A stretch of 64,000 nt of DNA. Source: Deltaproteobacteria bacterium. Its GTDB lineage: Bacteria; Myxococcota; UBA727; VGSZ01. Below the pieces are notes generated by a model, which was given only the letters and a program-made list of their open reading frames with translations, had not been told where the DNA came from and did no database searches. Numbering within the stretch: position 1 is the stretch's first letter; the number at the start of each line of letters is the position of its first letter. The stretch covers positions 248,001-312,000 of the forward strand of contig JACOUT010000013.1 of NCBI GenBank assembly GCA_016177705.1, read 5' to 3'. This document shows, piece by piece, positions 30,409-39,476 of this stretch. The position numbers and the translations under genes were made by a program.

Positions 30409-31270
30409 GGTGGATCTCCTTGTCGCCGAGCGCCTGACGCAGCGCGCGCTCGCAGAGCACGCGTACCAGCCGGCGACGGTAGTTGGCGCTCGAGCGCAGG
30501 TCGTTGATGGGAGAGACTTCGGCCGCGGCGGCCTCGGCAGCGGCGACCAACGCAGCGGCGTCGAGCGGACGGCCCACCAGCGTGGCCTCGGCGTTCCTCA
30601 GGCGCATCGGCACGGGTCCGACGGCGCCCGCAGCCAGCCGCACCACCGGGGCCTTTCGGTCGTCCTCGATGCAGATGAAGGCCGCGACGCTCGCCAACGA
30701 GAGGTCCATGGCCACGCGACCCTGGCGCAAGAATGCGCTTTGGGTTCCCCGCGGCGGACGCGGCACCACGACGCAGCTCAACAGCTCGCCCGCCGCAAGC
30801 TGTGTCTTGCCGGGGCCGGCAAGGAAGGACGCGAGCGGCAGCGTGCGGCGACTCTTCGGTCCCGCCAGCTCGACCGCCGCGTCGAACGCCAGCAGCGGCG
30901 GCGCGGTGTCGGCGGCGGGCGAGGCGTTGCACAGGTTGCCACCGAGGGTGCCTACGTTCCTTATCTGCTGGCTCGCGAGCGTCCACAGCGCGTGGCCGAG
31001 CGCGCGCAGCTCGCGGCGAATCACCTCATGGCGCAACAGCTCGGCAAGCGACGTGGTGGCGCCGATGCGGATGGCCTCGTCCTCGACCGACACCCCACAC
31101 AGCTCGGGGATGTTCCGAAGCGAGATCAAGGGAGCGGGCGCGACCTTGCGCTTGCGCAGCTGCACCAACAGGTCGGTGCCGCCGGCGATGAAGCGCGCGC
31201 TCGGCTCGTCCCTCTTGAGCGCGAGCGCCGCGTCGAGCGTGGTGGGGCGATGGTAGGCGGCGTCGGTCAC
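30398..31270 (-). CDS. Mo-hydroxylase FAD-binding subunit
   Basis: A 290-residue FAD subunit with family marks ARFIAGGTDLLVQLRKRK, ASQQIRNVGTLGGNLCNASPAADT (FAD-binding loop) and a CO-dehydrogenase flavoprotein C-terminal domain (AAGAVGPVPMRLRNAE). It starts with GTG at 31270 overlapping the CoA-transferase stop (GTGA). With the large and [2Fe-2S] subunits it makes a complete three-subunit enzyme of the same layout as 4-hydroxybenzoyl-CoA reductase and related hydroxylases. Confidence 0.94.
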   Translation of the reverse strand: MTDAAYHRPTTLDAALALKRDEPSARFIAGGTDLLVQLRKRKVAPAPLISLRNIPELCGVSVEDEAIRIGATTSLAELLRHEVIRRELRALGHALWTLASQQIRNVGTLGGNLCNASPAADTAPPLLAFDAAVELAGPKSRRTLPLASFLAGPGKTQLAAGELLSCVVVPRPPRGTQSAFLRQGRVAMDLSLASVAAFICIEDDRKAPVVRLAAGAVGPVPMRLRNAEATLVGRPLDAAALVAAAEAAAAEVSPINDLRSSANYRRRLVRVLCERALRQALGDKEIHHEG

Positions 31271-32478
31271 GCGATCACCTCGTCCTTGCGTAGCGCTGTC
31301 AGCTCCTGGTCCGAAACGCCGACCTCGCGCAGCACGCTCTCGGTGTGCTCACCGTAGCGAGGCGCGAACGGCAGCGCACGGCCCTGCTCGTTCAAGAACG
31401 CCGTGTCGACGGCCGCCGGCGGCATGCGCACCACGCGGCCGTCGGGCGCCGTCGTCGTCAGCACGCGCTCCTTGACGAAGGGCAGCTCGAAGACCCCCTC
31501 GATGGGGGTGATGGGCGCGTGCGGGATCTCGGCGGCCGCCAGCGCCTCGGAGGCGGCCGCCATGGTCATCTTCGAGGTGAGCGCGCCGATGCGCCGGTGC
31601 AGGTTGTCGCGGTCGGCGCGCCGCCCCTCGTTGGTGCGGTAGCGCTCGTCGTCGAGCGCGCGGAAGGCCGGCGCCTGAACCAAGCGCGACCACTGCACGT
31701 CGCTGCCGATGGCCATGAACAGGTACCCGTCCGACGTCGGGTAGGAATTGGTGGGGATGAACTGACGGTGCTCGTTGCCGTTGCGCTTGATCTCACCTGG
31801 CGCCGAGCCCATGTCGAGCATGGGCAGGAAGGTGAGCAGCCACGAGACCGCGCCGTTGCCCATGGCGACGTCGACGCACTTGCCCTTGCCCGTTTGCGTG
31901 CGTTCGTAGAGCGCCAGCAGCACCTGCGCGAACACCTCGTCGCCGGCCTTCAGGTCGGTGATGGGCGGGCCGCACTGCAGCGGCGGGCCGTCCTTGTCGC
32001 CCGTGAGATCCATGTAGCCGCACAGGGCCTGCATCATCGGGTCGTAGCCGGGCACCTCGGGGTACTTGAGGCCGAGCGCTGAGATGCCGGCCCAGATCAG
32101 ATCGGGCTTGCCCTTGGACAGCGTGGCGTAGTCGATGCCGAGCGACTCGTGGCGCGCCGGCATGGTGTTGGTGCAGAACACGTCGACGTCCAGCTCGCGC
32201 AGGATGCGGCTGAGCTGGGCCCGCCCCGACGGCGATTTGAGATCGAGTGCGATCGCCTCCTTGCCCACGTTCGGCGCCACGAAGTAGCTGTGCCGGTCGG
32301 CCCCAGCGAACGGGCGGCCAACGGAGCGGTTGGGATCGCCCTTGGTCTTGGCGCCCGGCCGCGCCGTCGGCTCCACGCGGATCACACGCCAGCCGAGCTG
32401 CACGAAGCGCAGCGTGGCGTAGGGCATGGAGAGCGCCTGCTCGACGGAGAGAACGACGGGGCGCCTCTTGTCGCTCAC
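31267..32478 (-). CDS. Class III CoA-transferase (CaiB/BaiF family)
   Basis: A 403-residue CaiB-family enzyme. Seen: N-terminal domain VVLSVEQALSMPYATLRFVQLGWRVIRVEP (positions about 8-37), NVGKEAIALDLKSPSGRAQL, the catalytic Asp in VPGYDPMMQALCG (Asp146), and GKGKCVDVAMGNGAVSW. It swaps CoA between organic acids. In the indoleacetate pathway the corresponding enzyme (IaaL, from memory) makes (2-aminophenyl)succinyl-CoA. It starts at GTG 32478, overlapping the mutase gene stop by 4 bp. It is one of the twelve-gene operon. Confidence 0.93.
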   Translation of the reverse strand: MSDKRRPVVLSVEQALSMPYATLRFVQLGWRVIRVEPTARPGAKTKGDPNRSVGRPFAGADRHSYFVAPNVGKEAIALDLKSPSGRAQLSRILRELDVDVFCTNTMPARHESLGIDYATLSKGKPDLIWAGISALGLKYPEVPGYDPMMQALCGYMDLTGDKDGPPLQCGPPITDLKAGDEVFAQVLLALYERTQTGKGKCVDVAMGNGAVSWLLTFLPMLDMGSAPGEIKRNGNEHRQFIPTNSYPTSDGYLFMAIGSDVQWSRLVQAPAFRALDDERYRTNEGRRADRDNLHRRIGALTSKMTMAAASEALAAAEIPHAPITPIEGVFELPFVKERVLTTTAPDGRVVRMPPAAVDTAFLNEQGRALPFAPRYGEHTESVLREVGVSDQELTALRKDEVIA

Positions 32479-34088
32479 CGCCAGCTCCCCACCGGCTCCT
32501 TGAACTCGCCGTAGACCTCGCGCAGCACGCCGCAGACCTCGCCGACGCTGGCGTAGGCCTCCACCGCCTCGATGGTGGCGGGCATGACGTTCTCCTTGGC
32601 GGCCGCGGCCGCGCGGAGCCGGGCCAAGGTGCGCTCCACCGCCTTGGCGTCGCGCGTCTCCTTGGTGCGGCGCAGGCGCTGCACCTGCTTGGCTGCCTCG
32701 CCCTCGCGGTAGGGGTGCAGCTCGACGGCGTGCTCCTCTTCCTCTTCGACGAAGCAGTTGACGCCGACCTTCTTGACCTCACCGCTCTCGAGCTTGCGCT
32801 CCCGCTCCCAGGCGCTGCGGTTGACCTCGGCCTGCACACGGCCCTCGCGCACCGCGGCGACGATGCCCGAGCCGCCCTCGAGCGTGGCCAGGATCTTCTG
32901 GATCTCTCGCTCCATTTCGTTGGTCATGGATTCGACGAACCAGGAGCCGCCCAGCGGATCTACCGTGTCGCACAGCCCCATCTCGGTCATGAGGATCTGC
33001 ATGGTGCGCAAGGACAGCTTGGCCGCGCGCTCGCTCGGGATGGTGTAGGCCTCGTCGAAGCAGCACAGCGCCATGGTCTGCGTGCCCGACAGCGCGGAGA
33101 TGAGCGCGTAGTAGGCGCCCCGCATGATGTTGTTCTCGGGCTGCTGCACGGTGAGCCCGCCGCCGCCGCCGCCCGCGATCATGCGCAACTGCATGGAGCG
33201 CGGATCCTTGGCGCCGTAGCGGTCCTTCATGATGCTGGCGAACAGGCGACGCCCCGCGCGGAACTTCGCCACCTGCTCCCAGATGTTGCCGTGGATGTCG
33301 AAGTTGAACGACAGCCCGGGCGCGACTTCGTCGACCGTCAGGCCGCGCGCCATCACGTGCTCGAGGTAGGCGCAGGCGATGGCGAGCCCGTAGGCCATCT
33401 CCTGCGCCGCGTTCGCGCCGCTCTCGCGCACGTGGTAGCCGCACACGCTCACCGGCGAGTACTTGGGTGCGTTCTTGGCGCAGAACTCCATGGTGTCACC
33501 CACCAGCCGCACCGAGTCGTCGACGGGGAAGATCCAGGTGCCGCGGCCGATGAACTCCTTGAGGATGTCGTTCTGCGCGGTGCCCTTGAGCTCCTTGAGC
33601 GGGTAGCCGCGCTTCCTCGCCATGGCGAAGTACATCGCCATGATGGGCACGGCCGAGCCGTTGATGGTCATCGAGGTGCTGATCTTGGCGAGGTCGATGC
33701 CCTCGAAGGCGATCTCCATGTCGGCGAGCGTGTCGACCGCCATGCCGACGCGGCCCACCTCGCCCTGCGCCATCGGGTGGTCGGAGTCGTAGCCGTTCTG
33801 CGTGGGCAGATCGAAGGCGACGTTGAGCCCCGTCTGGCCGTTCTTGATGAGGAACAAGAAGCGCTCGCGCGTCTCCTCGGCGGTGCCGAAGCCGGAGTAC
33901 TGGCGCATGGTCCAGGGGCGGGCGCGGTACATGCTCGGGTGGATGCCGCGCGTGTACGGGTGTTCGCCGGGGGCGCCAACGCGCGCGTAGCCGCCGCTCG
34001 CCTCGACGTCGGCGGGGCCGTACACGGGCTTGACCTCGAGCCCCGACTCCCAGACCACGCGCGAGAGGTCGCTCTTCTCCTTGCTCAT
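32475..34088 (-). CDS. B12-dependent acyl-CoA mutase, large (substrate-binding) subunit
   Basis: A 537-residue homologue of the methylmalonyl-CoA mutase catalytic subunit, here without its own B12 domain. Seen: TRGIHPSMYRARPWTMRQYSGFGTAEETR, reported as positions about 46-75, with Tyr64; FDLPTQNGYDSDHP; SMTINGSAVPIMAMY; GTAQNDILKEFIGRGTWIFP; Arg194 in DSVRLVGD; CGYHVRESGA (His219); and the acidic LSFNFDIHGNIWEQVAKFRAGRRL. The block normally reading SFFWGIGMNFF is FNFDIHGNIW and the canonical LHTNSLDEAI region is LCCFDEAYTIPSE. Such changes are expected of enzymes that are not methylmalonyl-CoA mutases (comparison from memory). Overlaps both neighbours by 4 bp. Confidence 0.92.
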   Translation of the reverse strand: MSKEKSDLSRVVWESGLEVKPVYGPADVEASGGYARVGAPGEHPYTRGIHPSMYRARPWTMRQYSGFGTAEETRERFLFLIKNGQTGLNVAFDLPTQNGYDSDHPMAQGEVGRVGMAVDTLADMEIAFEGIDLAKISTSMTINGSAVPIMAMYFAMARKRGYPLKELKGTAQNDILKEFIGRGTWIFPVDDSVRLVGDTMEFCAKNAPKYSPVSVCGYHVRESGANAAQEMAYGLAIACAYLEHVMARGLTVDEVAPGLSFNFDIHGNIWEQVAKFRAGRRLFASIMKDRYGAKDPRSMQLRMIAGGGGGGLTVQQPENNIMRGAYYALISALSGTQTMALCCFDEAYTIPSERAAKLSLRTMQILMTEMGLCDTVDPLGGSWFVESMTNEMEREIQKILATLEGGSGIVAAVREGRVQAEVNRSAWERERKLESGEVKKVGVNCFVEEEEEHAVELHPYREGEAAKQVQRLRRTKETRDAKAVERTLARLRAAAAAKENVMPATIEAVEAYASVGEVCGVLREVYGEFKEPVGSWR

Positions 34089-34525
34089 GGTGCTGCCCTC
34101 GTGCTCTTTCTCGACGACACCAACTTCTCGATGCCAGAAACCAGCTCCTCGAAGGGCGTGCCCACCGGGAACACGGCGGCGACCCCGAGCGCCAACAGCG
34201 GCTCGCGATCGTGCTCGGGGATGACGCCGCCGACGACGACCGGTAGGTGCGCCAGGCCGCGCGCCCTGAGCGCCTCAAGCGCGCTCTTGGCGAGCGGCAG
34301 GTGCGCGCCCGACATGATTGAGAGCCCGACCACGTCGACGCCCTCGATCTGGGCGCGCTCGGCGATCTGCTCCGGCGAGCGCTTGAGGCCCGAGTAGCTC
34401 ACGTCCATGCCCGCCTCGGCGAGCGCTCGTCCAACCAGCTTGGCGCCGACGTCGTGGCCGTCGAGGCCGGGCTTGGCGATCAGGACCTTGATGGGAGACG
34501 GTCGATTGGTGTTGGGTGCGGTCAT
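34085..34525 (-). CDS. B12-binding subunit of acyl-CoA mutase
   Basis: A 146-residue cobalamin-binding domain with the base-off signature GLDGHDVGAKLVGRAL (His24, the lower axial ligand), GLSIMSGAH and VVVGGVIPEHD. It pairs with the large subunit encoded just downstream, as in MeaB-free IcmA/IcmB or IaaG/IaaH-type two-subunit mutases. The ATG at 34525 was chosen since the upstream open frame to 34672 lies opposite the acyl-CoA dehydrogenase and is Arg-rich shadow. It overlaps both neighbours by 4 bp. Confidence 0.94.
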   Translation of the reverse strand: MTAPNTNRPSPIKVLIAKPGLDGHDVGAKLVGRALAEAGMDVSYSGLKRSPEQIAERAQIEGVDVVGLSIMSGAHLPLAKSALEALRARGLAHLPVVVGGVIPEHDREPLLALGVAAVFPVGTPFEELVSGIEKLVSSRKSTRAAP

Positions 34526-35637
34526 CGCAACATCCCTCGCGCAATGTTGGTCATCAGGATCTCGGAGGTGCCGCCGCCGATCAGCGTGAAGCGCGCGTCG
34601 CGCAGGTAGCGCTCGACGTCGTAGTCGGTGGCGTAGCCGTAGGAGGCGAGGATGCGCGTCGCGTGATCGCACACGCGCACCGCAGCCTCCGAGGCGAACA
34701 GCTTGGCCATGGCGGCCTCGTCGGCGTTCTCGAGCTTGTCGTCGCTGCGGCGCGCCGCCCAGTGCACGAGCTGCCGCGCGGCCTCGAGCTCGGTGCGCAT
34801 CTGGGCGAGGTGGAGCTGGATGGCTTGGAACTCGCCGATGGGCTTGCCGAACTGCACGCGCTCCTTGGCGTACTTGACGGCGTCATCCAGCGCGGCGCGC
34901 GCCACGCCCAGCGCAAGCGCGCCCGTCATCACGCGGATCTCGGCGAGGATCTCGCGTAGCGCGGCCATGCCCGTGCCCGGCGGGCCGAGCATGAGCGCGG
35001 GGGTGGCGTCGAGCGCCAGCTCCGAGGTGAGCGAGCCCCGCACCCCCATCTTGTCGATGGCGCGGCCGATGGAGAGGCCGGCTGCGCCGCGCTCGACCAG
35101 GAAGACCGACAGCTCCTTGTCACCGGTGCGCGCGAGCACGGTGAACACCTCGGCCACCGGCGCCGACGTCACCCAGGTCTTCTGCCCGGTCAGGATCCAG
35201 CCATCGCCCTTCTTCTCAGCGCGCGTCTTCAACGAGAACAGGTCGCTGCCGGCTCCTGGCTCGGTCATGCAGATGCCGGCGACAGCCTCGCCCGAGAACA
35301 CGCGCGGCAACAGGCGCCGACGCTGCTCACCCTCGAGGTGGCGGTGGAGGAAGAAGCTCCCCATCAGCGACTGCATGGTGCAGGTGGCCGCGAGCGACAG
35401 GCTGCCCCAGGCCAGCTCTTCCACGGCGAGCACGTACGAGAGCACGTCGGCGCCGGCACCCTCGGGCTCCGGGTAGCGCATGGAGAAGAAGCCGGTCTTG
35501 CCCACCTCGAGGAACAGCTCGCGATCGAAGCTGTGCTCCTCGTCGATCGCGCGCGCGCGCGGCCGAATGGCGCGCGCCGCCAGGTCGTGGAAGGCGCGCC
35601 GCACCTCGATCTGCTCGGGGGAAAGGCCGCCGCTCAC
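34522..35637 (-). CDS. Acyl-CoA dehydrogenase
   Basis: A 371-residue FAD enzyme with family signatures AVAGICMTEPGAGSDL, GWILTGQKTWVTSA, GLSIGRAIDKMGVRGS, RVQFGKPIGEFQAIQLHLAQMR (about 266-287) and, near the end, DYDVERYLRDARFTLIGGGTSEI. In standard members the catalytic base is the Glu of a YEGT motif; here that place is Gly355 (GGGT), as in the subgroup that uses a Glu elsewhere. A candidate is Glu in ILAEIRVMTG, by analogy with isovaleryl-CoA dehydrogenase. It starts at GTG 35637. In the pathway it would be the (2-aminobenzyl)malonyl-CoA-oxidising step. Confidence 0.92.
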   Translation of the reverse strand: MSGGLSPEQIEVRRAFHDLAARAIRPRARAIDEEHSFDRELFLEVGKTGFFSMRYPEPEGAGADVLSYVLAVEELAWGSLSLAATCTMQSLMGSFFLHRHLEGEQRRRLLPRVFSGEAVAGICMTEPGAGSDLFSLKTRAEKKGDGWILTGQKTWVTSAPVAEVFTVLARTGDKELSVFLVERGAAGLSIGRAIDKMGVRGSLTSELALDATPALMLGPPGTGMAALREILAEIRVMTGALALGVARAALDDAVKYAKERVQFGKPIGEFQAIQLHLAQMRTELEAARQLVHWAARRSDDKLENADEAAMAKLFASEAAVRVCDHATRILASYGYATDYDVERYLRDARFTLIGGGTSEILMTNIARGMLR

Positions 35638-37388
35638 GAGCGCTTGCCCCTGAGGCGCGCGGTCTCGTCCTCGTTCACCTCGAGCTGGTCGTCGAGCGCC
35701 ACGCCGTAGACCTCGAGCGCCGCACCGCGGGAGATGACGCCGTTTCGCACCTCGTCACGCACCTTGGCCGCGTGCCGCTCGCGCGCATCGCCCCAGCCGC
35801 CGCCACCGCCCGCGATCTGGAGGTACTCGGTGCCGGTGGGCACGCCCTTGATGATGTCCTTGGTGCGCGGCACCACCGTGCGCCCGTCGGGCATGCGCAG
35901 CTCGATGGTGTTGAGCGTGCCGCCCTTGCCTCCCTGCAGACCAAATGCGGGCTCGATGTCGCCGTCGCCGAAGGTGACGATCTGGGTGCCCTCGCCGCCC
36001 ACGCGGTAGCGCGTGCGCACGCCGAGGCCGCCGCGGAACTTGCCGGCGCCCGCCGAGTCGCAAAGCAGCTCGTGCTCGAGCAAGAGGTGCGGCGTCTGTT
36101 GCTCGAACATCTCGTAGTCCTGGTCGAGCACGCCGCCCGACGCGTCGATCATGCCGATGTGGTCGTAGCCGTCGCAGGTGGGCATGGCGCCCGAGCCGCC
36201 TTTGAGCCCCATGAACATGATGTCGACGTAGGGCTCGCCCTTCCGGGTGTCGGTGCCGGTCGACAACGAGCACAAGAGCTGGTTCCAGCCCGCGCCCACG
36301 CGGTCGGGGATGACCGGCGCGAGCGCGCGGATGATGGCGTCGGCGTTGTTCGGGCACAGGTGGTTGCCGTAGGTCGTTGCCGCCGGGAAGGCCGCGTTCA
36401 GGATGGTGCCTTCGGGGATGATGATCTCGATCGGCTCGATCATCCCCTCGTTGTGCGGGATGTCGGGGTTCACCATCTGCAGGAAGGTGAGCACCGTGGC
36501 CGAGGCGCTCGAGGTGTAGGTGCCGTTGACGAAGGCGTTGGTCTGCTTGTCGGTGCCGGCGTAGTCGAACGTGATGTGCTCGCCGTCGACGGTGATGGTG
36601 ACCTTGATCTTGTACTTCGAGCCGACGTTCTTGCCGTCGTAGTAGGCCCAGGCCTCGCCCGTGTAGCTGCCGTTCGGGATGGCGCGGATCTCGGCTTGCA
36701 TGAGCTTCTTGGCCGCGTCGAACAGCGCCAGCTTGTGCGCCTCGAAGACCTCGAGGCCGTACTTCTCGATCAGCGCCTGCAAGCGGCGCTCGCCCACGGT
36801 GCAGGCGCCGATCTCGGCCTGCATGTCGGCCTCGACGATGTCGAGCCGGATGTTGGCGAAGATGAGATCCCACACGTCCTTGCGCACCTGGCCGCGCTCG
36901 ACGACCTTGACGGCGGGGATGCGCAGCGCCTCCTGCCAGATCTCGGTGGCGTCGGGGTTGTAGCCGCCGCGCACGTTGCCGCCGATGTCGGCCATGTGGC
37001 CCTTGGTGGCCGACCAGGCGACCAGCTTGTCGCCGAAGAAGATGGGCTTGAAGGCGGCGACGTCGTTGTTCTGGTTGCCGAGCGAGAACACGTCGTTGTG
37101 GAAGAACACGTCGCCCGGGAAGATGTTGCCCTTGAACTTCTGCGCGATGTGCTTGCACACCGGCGCCAAGGAGAACGACAGGATGGGCAGGTTCTCGGTT
37201 TGCTCGAGCATCCGCCCTTCAGCGTCGTACAGGCCGGTGACGTAGTCGCGCGCCTCGCACAGGATGGGTGAGCGCGTGGTGCGCTCCATCGAGACGCTCA
37301 TCTCCTCGGTGATGGCCTTGAGCGCGCGACCGAGGATGGCGACCAGGACTTTGTCGACGTTGTCGCCGCTCTTGGTGGTTGCGGTCAT
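35634..37388 (-). CDS. Hydantoinase B/oxoprolinase-family subunit
   Basis: A 584-residue HyuB-type subunit. Seen: TRSPILCEARDYVTGLYDAEGRM, NIFPGDVFFHNDVFSLGNQNNDVAAF, TKGHMADIGGNVRGGYNPDATEIWQEA, FDYAGTDKQTNAFVNGTYTSSASATV, PEGTILNAAFPAATTYGNHLCPN and GGSGAMPTCDGYDHIGM, each quoted only as position guides and all characteristic of hydantoinase B, acetophenone carboxylase and 5-oxoprolinase families. With HyuA it forms an ATP-using enzyme that opens lactam/imide rings or carboxylates. In the proposed pathway it opens the oxindole ring. It overlaps the acyl-CoA dehydrogenase gene by 4 bp. Confidence 0.94.
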   Translation of the reverse strand: MTATTKSGDNVDKVLVAILGRALKAITEEMSVSMERTTRSPILCEARDYVTGLYDAEGRMLEQTENLPILSFSLAPVCKHIAQKFKGNIFPGDVFFHNDVFSLGNQNNDVAAFKPIFFGDKLVAWSATKGHMADIGGNVRGGYNPDATEIWQEALRIPAVKVVERGQVRKDVWDLIFANIRLDIVEADMQAEIGACTVGERRLQALIEKYGLEVFEAHKLALFDAAKKLMQAEIRAIPNGSYTGEAWAYYDGKNVGSKYKIKVTITVDGEHITFDYAGTDKQTNAFVNGTYTSSASATVLTFLQMVNPDIPHNEGMIEPIEIIIPEGTILNAAFPAATTYGNHLCPNNADAIIRALAPVIPDRVGAGWNQLLCSLSTGTDTRKGEPYVDIMFMGLKGGSGAMPTCDGYDHIGMIDASGGVLDQDYEMFEQQTPHLLLEHELLCDSAGAGKFRGGLGVRTRYRVGGEGTQIVTFGDGDIEPAFGLQGGKGGTLNTIELRMPDGRTVVPRTKDIIKGVPTGTEYLQIAGGGGGWGDARERHAAKVRDEVRNGVISRGAALEVYGVALDDQLEVNEDETARLRGKRS

Positions 37389-37391
37389 GGC

Positions 37392-39476
37392 TCAGCCCTC
37401 CCTGACGGCGTTGCGCGTCAGGCGCGCGCTGCCGAGCGAGTCGATGGTGGCGGTGAAGGAACGCGTGACCACGATGGTGGTATCGACGCGCTCGATGAGC
37501 GCGGGCCCGGCGATGACGTCGCCGGCCAACAGCTTCGACGCCTGATAGATGGGCGTCAGCTCGTAGTCGTTGTCCTCGGGCACGAACGCGCGCCGCGCAC
37601 CGACGAGCGCGCGCTTGACCTCGCCGCTGGCGGGCGGCACGCGCGGCAGCGTCGGCTTGTCGGTGGCGCCGACGGCCTTGAGGCGCACCGTGATCAGCTC
37701 GATGTCGGTGCCCTCCTTCTCGAGGTCGTAGCCGAACAGCCGGTTGTGCTCGGCGTGGAAGGCGCGCTTGGCCGCGGCGAGGTCACCCTTGGCGACGTCC
37801 TCGCGCGACAGCGACACCGTGACCTCGTGGTACTGCTTGAGGTAGCGCAGGTCGAAGGCGGGCTCGAGGCGACGCTTGCCCGGCTCCACGCCCTCGGCCT
37901 GCAGTTGCGCCTCCGCTTCGACCGTCAGCTCGGCGAGCAGGGCGTTCAGCTCCTTGAAGTCGAGCGCCGAGAAGCGGCGCAGGCAGGAGCGGGCGAAGTC
38001 GTGGCGCAGGTCCGACAGCACCATGCCGGTCGCACACAGCACCGACGCCGTGGGCGGCACGACCACGCTGGCGATCTCGAGCTCGTCGGCGATCATGCAC
38101 GCGTGCAACGGCCCGGCGCCGCCGGCGACGACGAGCGGCAACCCACGGGGATCGATGCCGCGACGCACCGTCACCTCGCGCACGCCGTGCGCCATGTTGG
38201 CGTTGACCACGCGATACATGCCGGCCGCCGCCTGCTCGAGCGTGAGCCCGAGCGGCTTGGCCACGCGTTCGGTGATGGCGCGGCGCGCCGCCTCGACGTC
38301 GAGCGTGAGGCGGCCGCCGGCGAACGAGCTGGGATCGAGGTAGCCGAGCACGACGTTGGCGTCGGTGACGCACGGGCGCTCGCCGCCCCGTCCATAGCAG
38401 GCGGGCCCCGGCATGGCGCCCGCGGACTCGGGGCCCATGCGCAACAGGCCGCCCTCGTCGATCCACGCGACGCTGCCGCCGCCGGCGCCGATGGTGGTGA
38501 TCTCGAGCATGGGCAGCGCGATGCGCAGGCGATCGATGTCGCCCTCGTTGCGCATGGCCGCCTCACCGCCGCGCACCAGCGAGGCGTCGAAGCTGGTGCC
38601 ACCCATGTCGACGACCACGCAGTCGCCGTTGCCCATGTCCTGCGTGTAGGCGGCCGCCGCCGCCGGCGCGCCGGCCGGGCCGCTCAGAAGCGTCGCCGCC
38701 GGCCGCCCCATCGTCACCGACGGCAGCGCCACGCCGCCCGAGGACTGCATGATGAGCAGCACGCCACCGAAGCCGAACTCCGCGAGCCGCGTGGTCAGGC
38801 GATCGAGGTAGCTCTTGAGGATGGGCCCGACGTAGGCGTTCATCACCGTGGTCGAGATGCGGTTGTAGAAGCGCACCGTCGGCAGCACCTCGGAGGAGAT
38901 GCTGAGGAACGCCTCGGGCATGGCCGCGCGCACAACCTCGGCCGCCGCGCGCTCGTGCGCCGGGTTGGCGAAGGAATTCATGAAGCACACGGCGACGGCC
39001 CCGACGCCCTGCTGCCTCATCGTCGCCACGCCGCGCTTGACGTCGTCGAGATCGAGCGTCGTCAGCTCCTTGCCGTCGCGATCGAGCCGGCCTTTGACGG
39101 GCAGGCGCAATGCGCGCGGCACCAGCGGCGTCACGTTCTGGTAGCGGTTGTCGTACTGCGCCTCGCGGATGCCGCGGCGCATCTCGAGCGCGTCGCGCAC
39201 GCCCTCGGTGGTGAAGAGGCCGGTCTTGGCGCCGCCGCGCACCAGCGTGGCGTTGGTGGTTACCGTGGTGCCGTGCACGATGGTGCCGATCGCCTTCGCG
39301 AAGGCGCCATGCTCCATGCCGACCCGGTCGGCGAGCGCGCGCAGGCCGTCGACGAGGCCGATGGACGGATCGGCCGGCGTCGAGAGCGTCTTGTGCGTCT
39401 CGATGCGGCCGTCGGACGACCAGAGGAACAGGTCGGTGAAGGTGTCACCGACGTCAATGCCGAGCTTGAAGGCCAT
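37392..39476 (-). CDS. Hydantoinase A/oxoprolinase-family ATPase subunit
   Basis: A 694-residue HyuA-type actin-like ATPase. The ATG at 39476 gives FKLGIDVGDTFTDLFLW (phosphate-1), then VHGTTVTTNATLVRGGAKTGL, EVLPTVRFYNRISTTVMNAYVGP, the second ATP-binding region DCVVVDMGGTSFDASLVRGGE, GAGGGSVAWIDEGGLLRMGPESAGA and LPLVVAGGAGPLHA. It binds ATP to activate the substrate for the HyuB partner. Its start overlaps the 2-oxoacid oxidoreductase subunit gene by 23 bp, while 3 bp separate it from HyuB. Confidence 0.94.
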   Translation of the reverse strand: MAFKLGIDVGDTFTDLFLWSSDGRIETHKTLSTPADPSIGLVDGLRALADRVGMEHGAFAKAIGTIVHGTTVTTNATLVRGGAKTGLFTTEGVRDALEMRRGIREAQYDNRYQNVTPLVPRALRLPVKGRLDRDGKELTTLDLDDVKRGVATMRQQGVGAVAVCFMNSFANPAHERAAAEVVRAAMPEAFLSISSEVLPTVRFYNRISTTVMNAYVGPILKSYLDRLTTRLAEFGFGGVLLIMQSSGGVALPSVTMGRPAATLLSGPAGAPAAAAAYTQDMGNGDCVVVDMGGTSFDASLVRGGEAAMRNEGDIDRLRIALPMLEITTIGAGGGSVAWIDEGGLLRMGPESAGAMPGPACYGRGGERPCVTDANVVLGYLDPSSFAGGRLTLDVEAARRAITERVAKPLGLTLEQAAAGMYRVVNANMAHGVREVTVRRGIDPRGLPLVVAGGAGPLHACMIADELEIASVVVPPTASVLCATGMVLSDLRHDFARSCLRRFSALDFKELNALLAELTVEAEAQLQAEGVEPGKRRLEPAFDLRYLKQYHEVTVSLSREDVAKGDLAAAKRAFHAEHNRLFGYDLEKEGTDIELITVRLKAVGATDKPTLPRVPPASGEVKRALVGARRAFVPEDNDYELTPIYQASKLLAGDVIAGPALIERVDTTIVVTRSFTATIDSLGSARLTRNAVREG

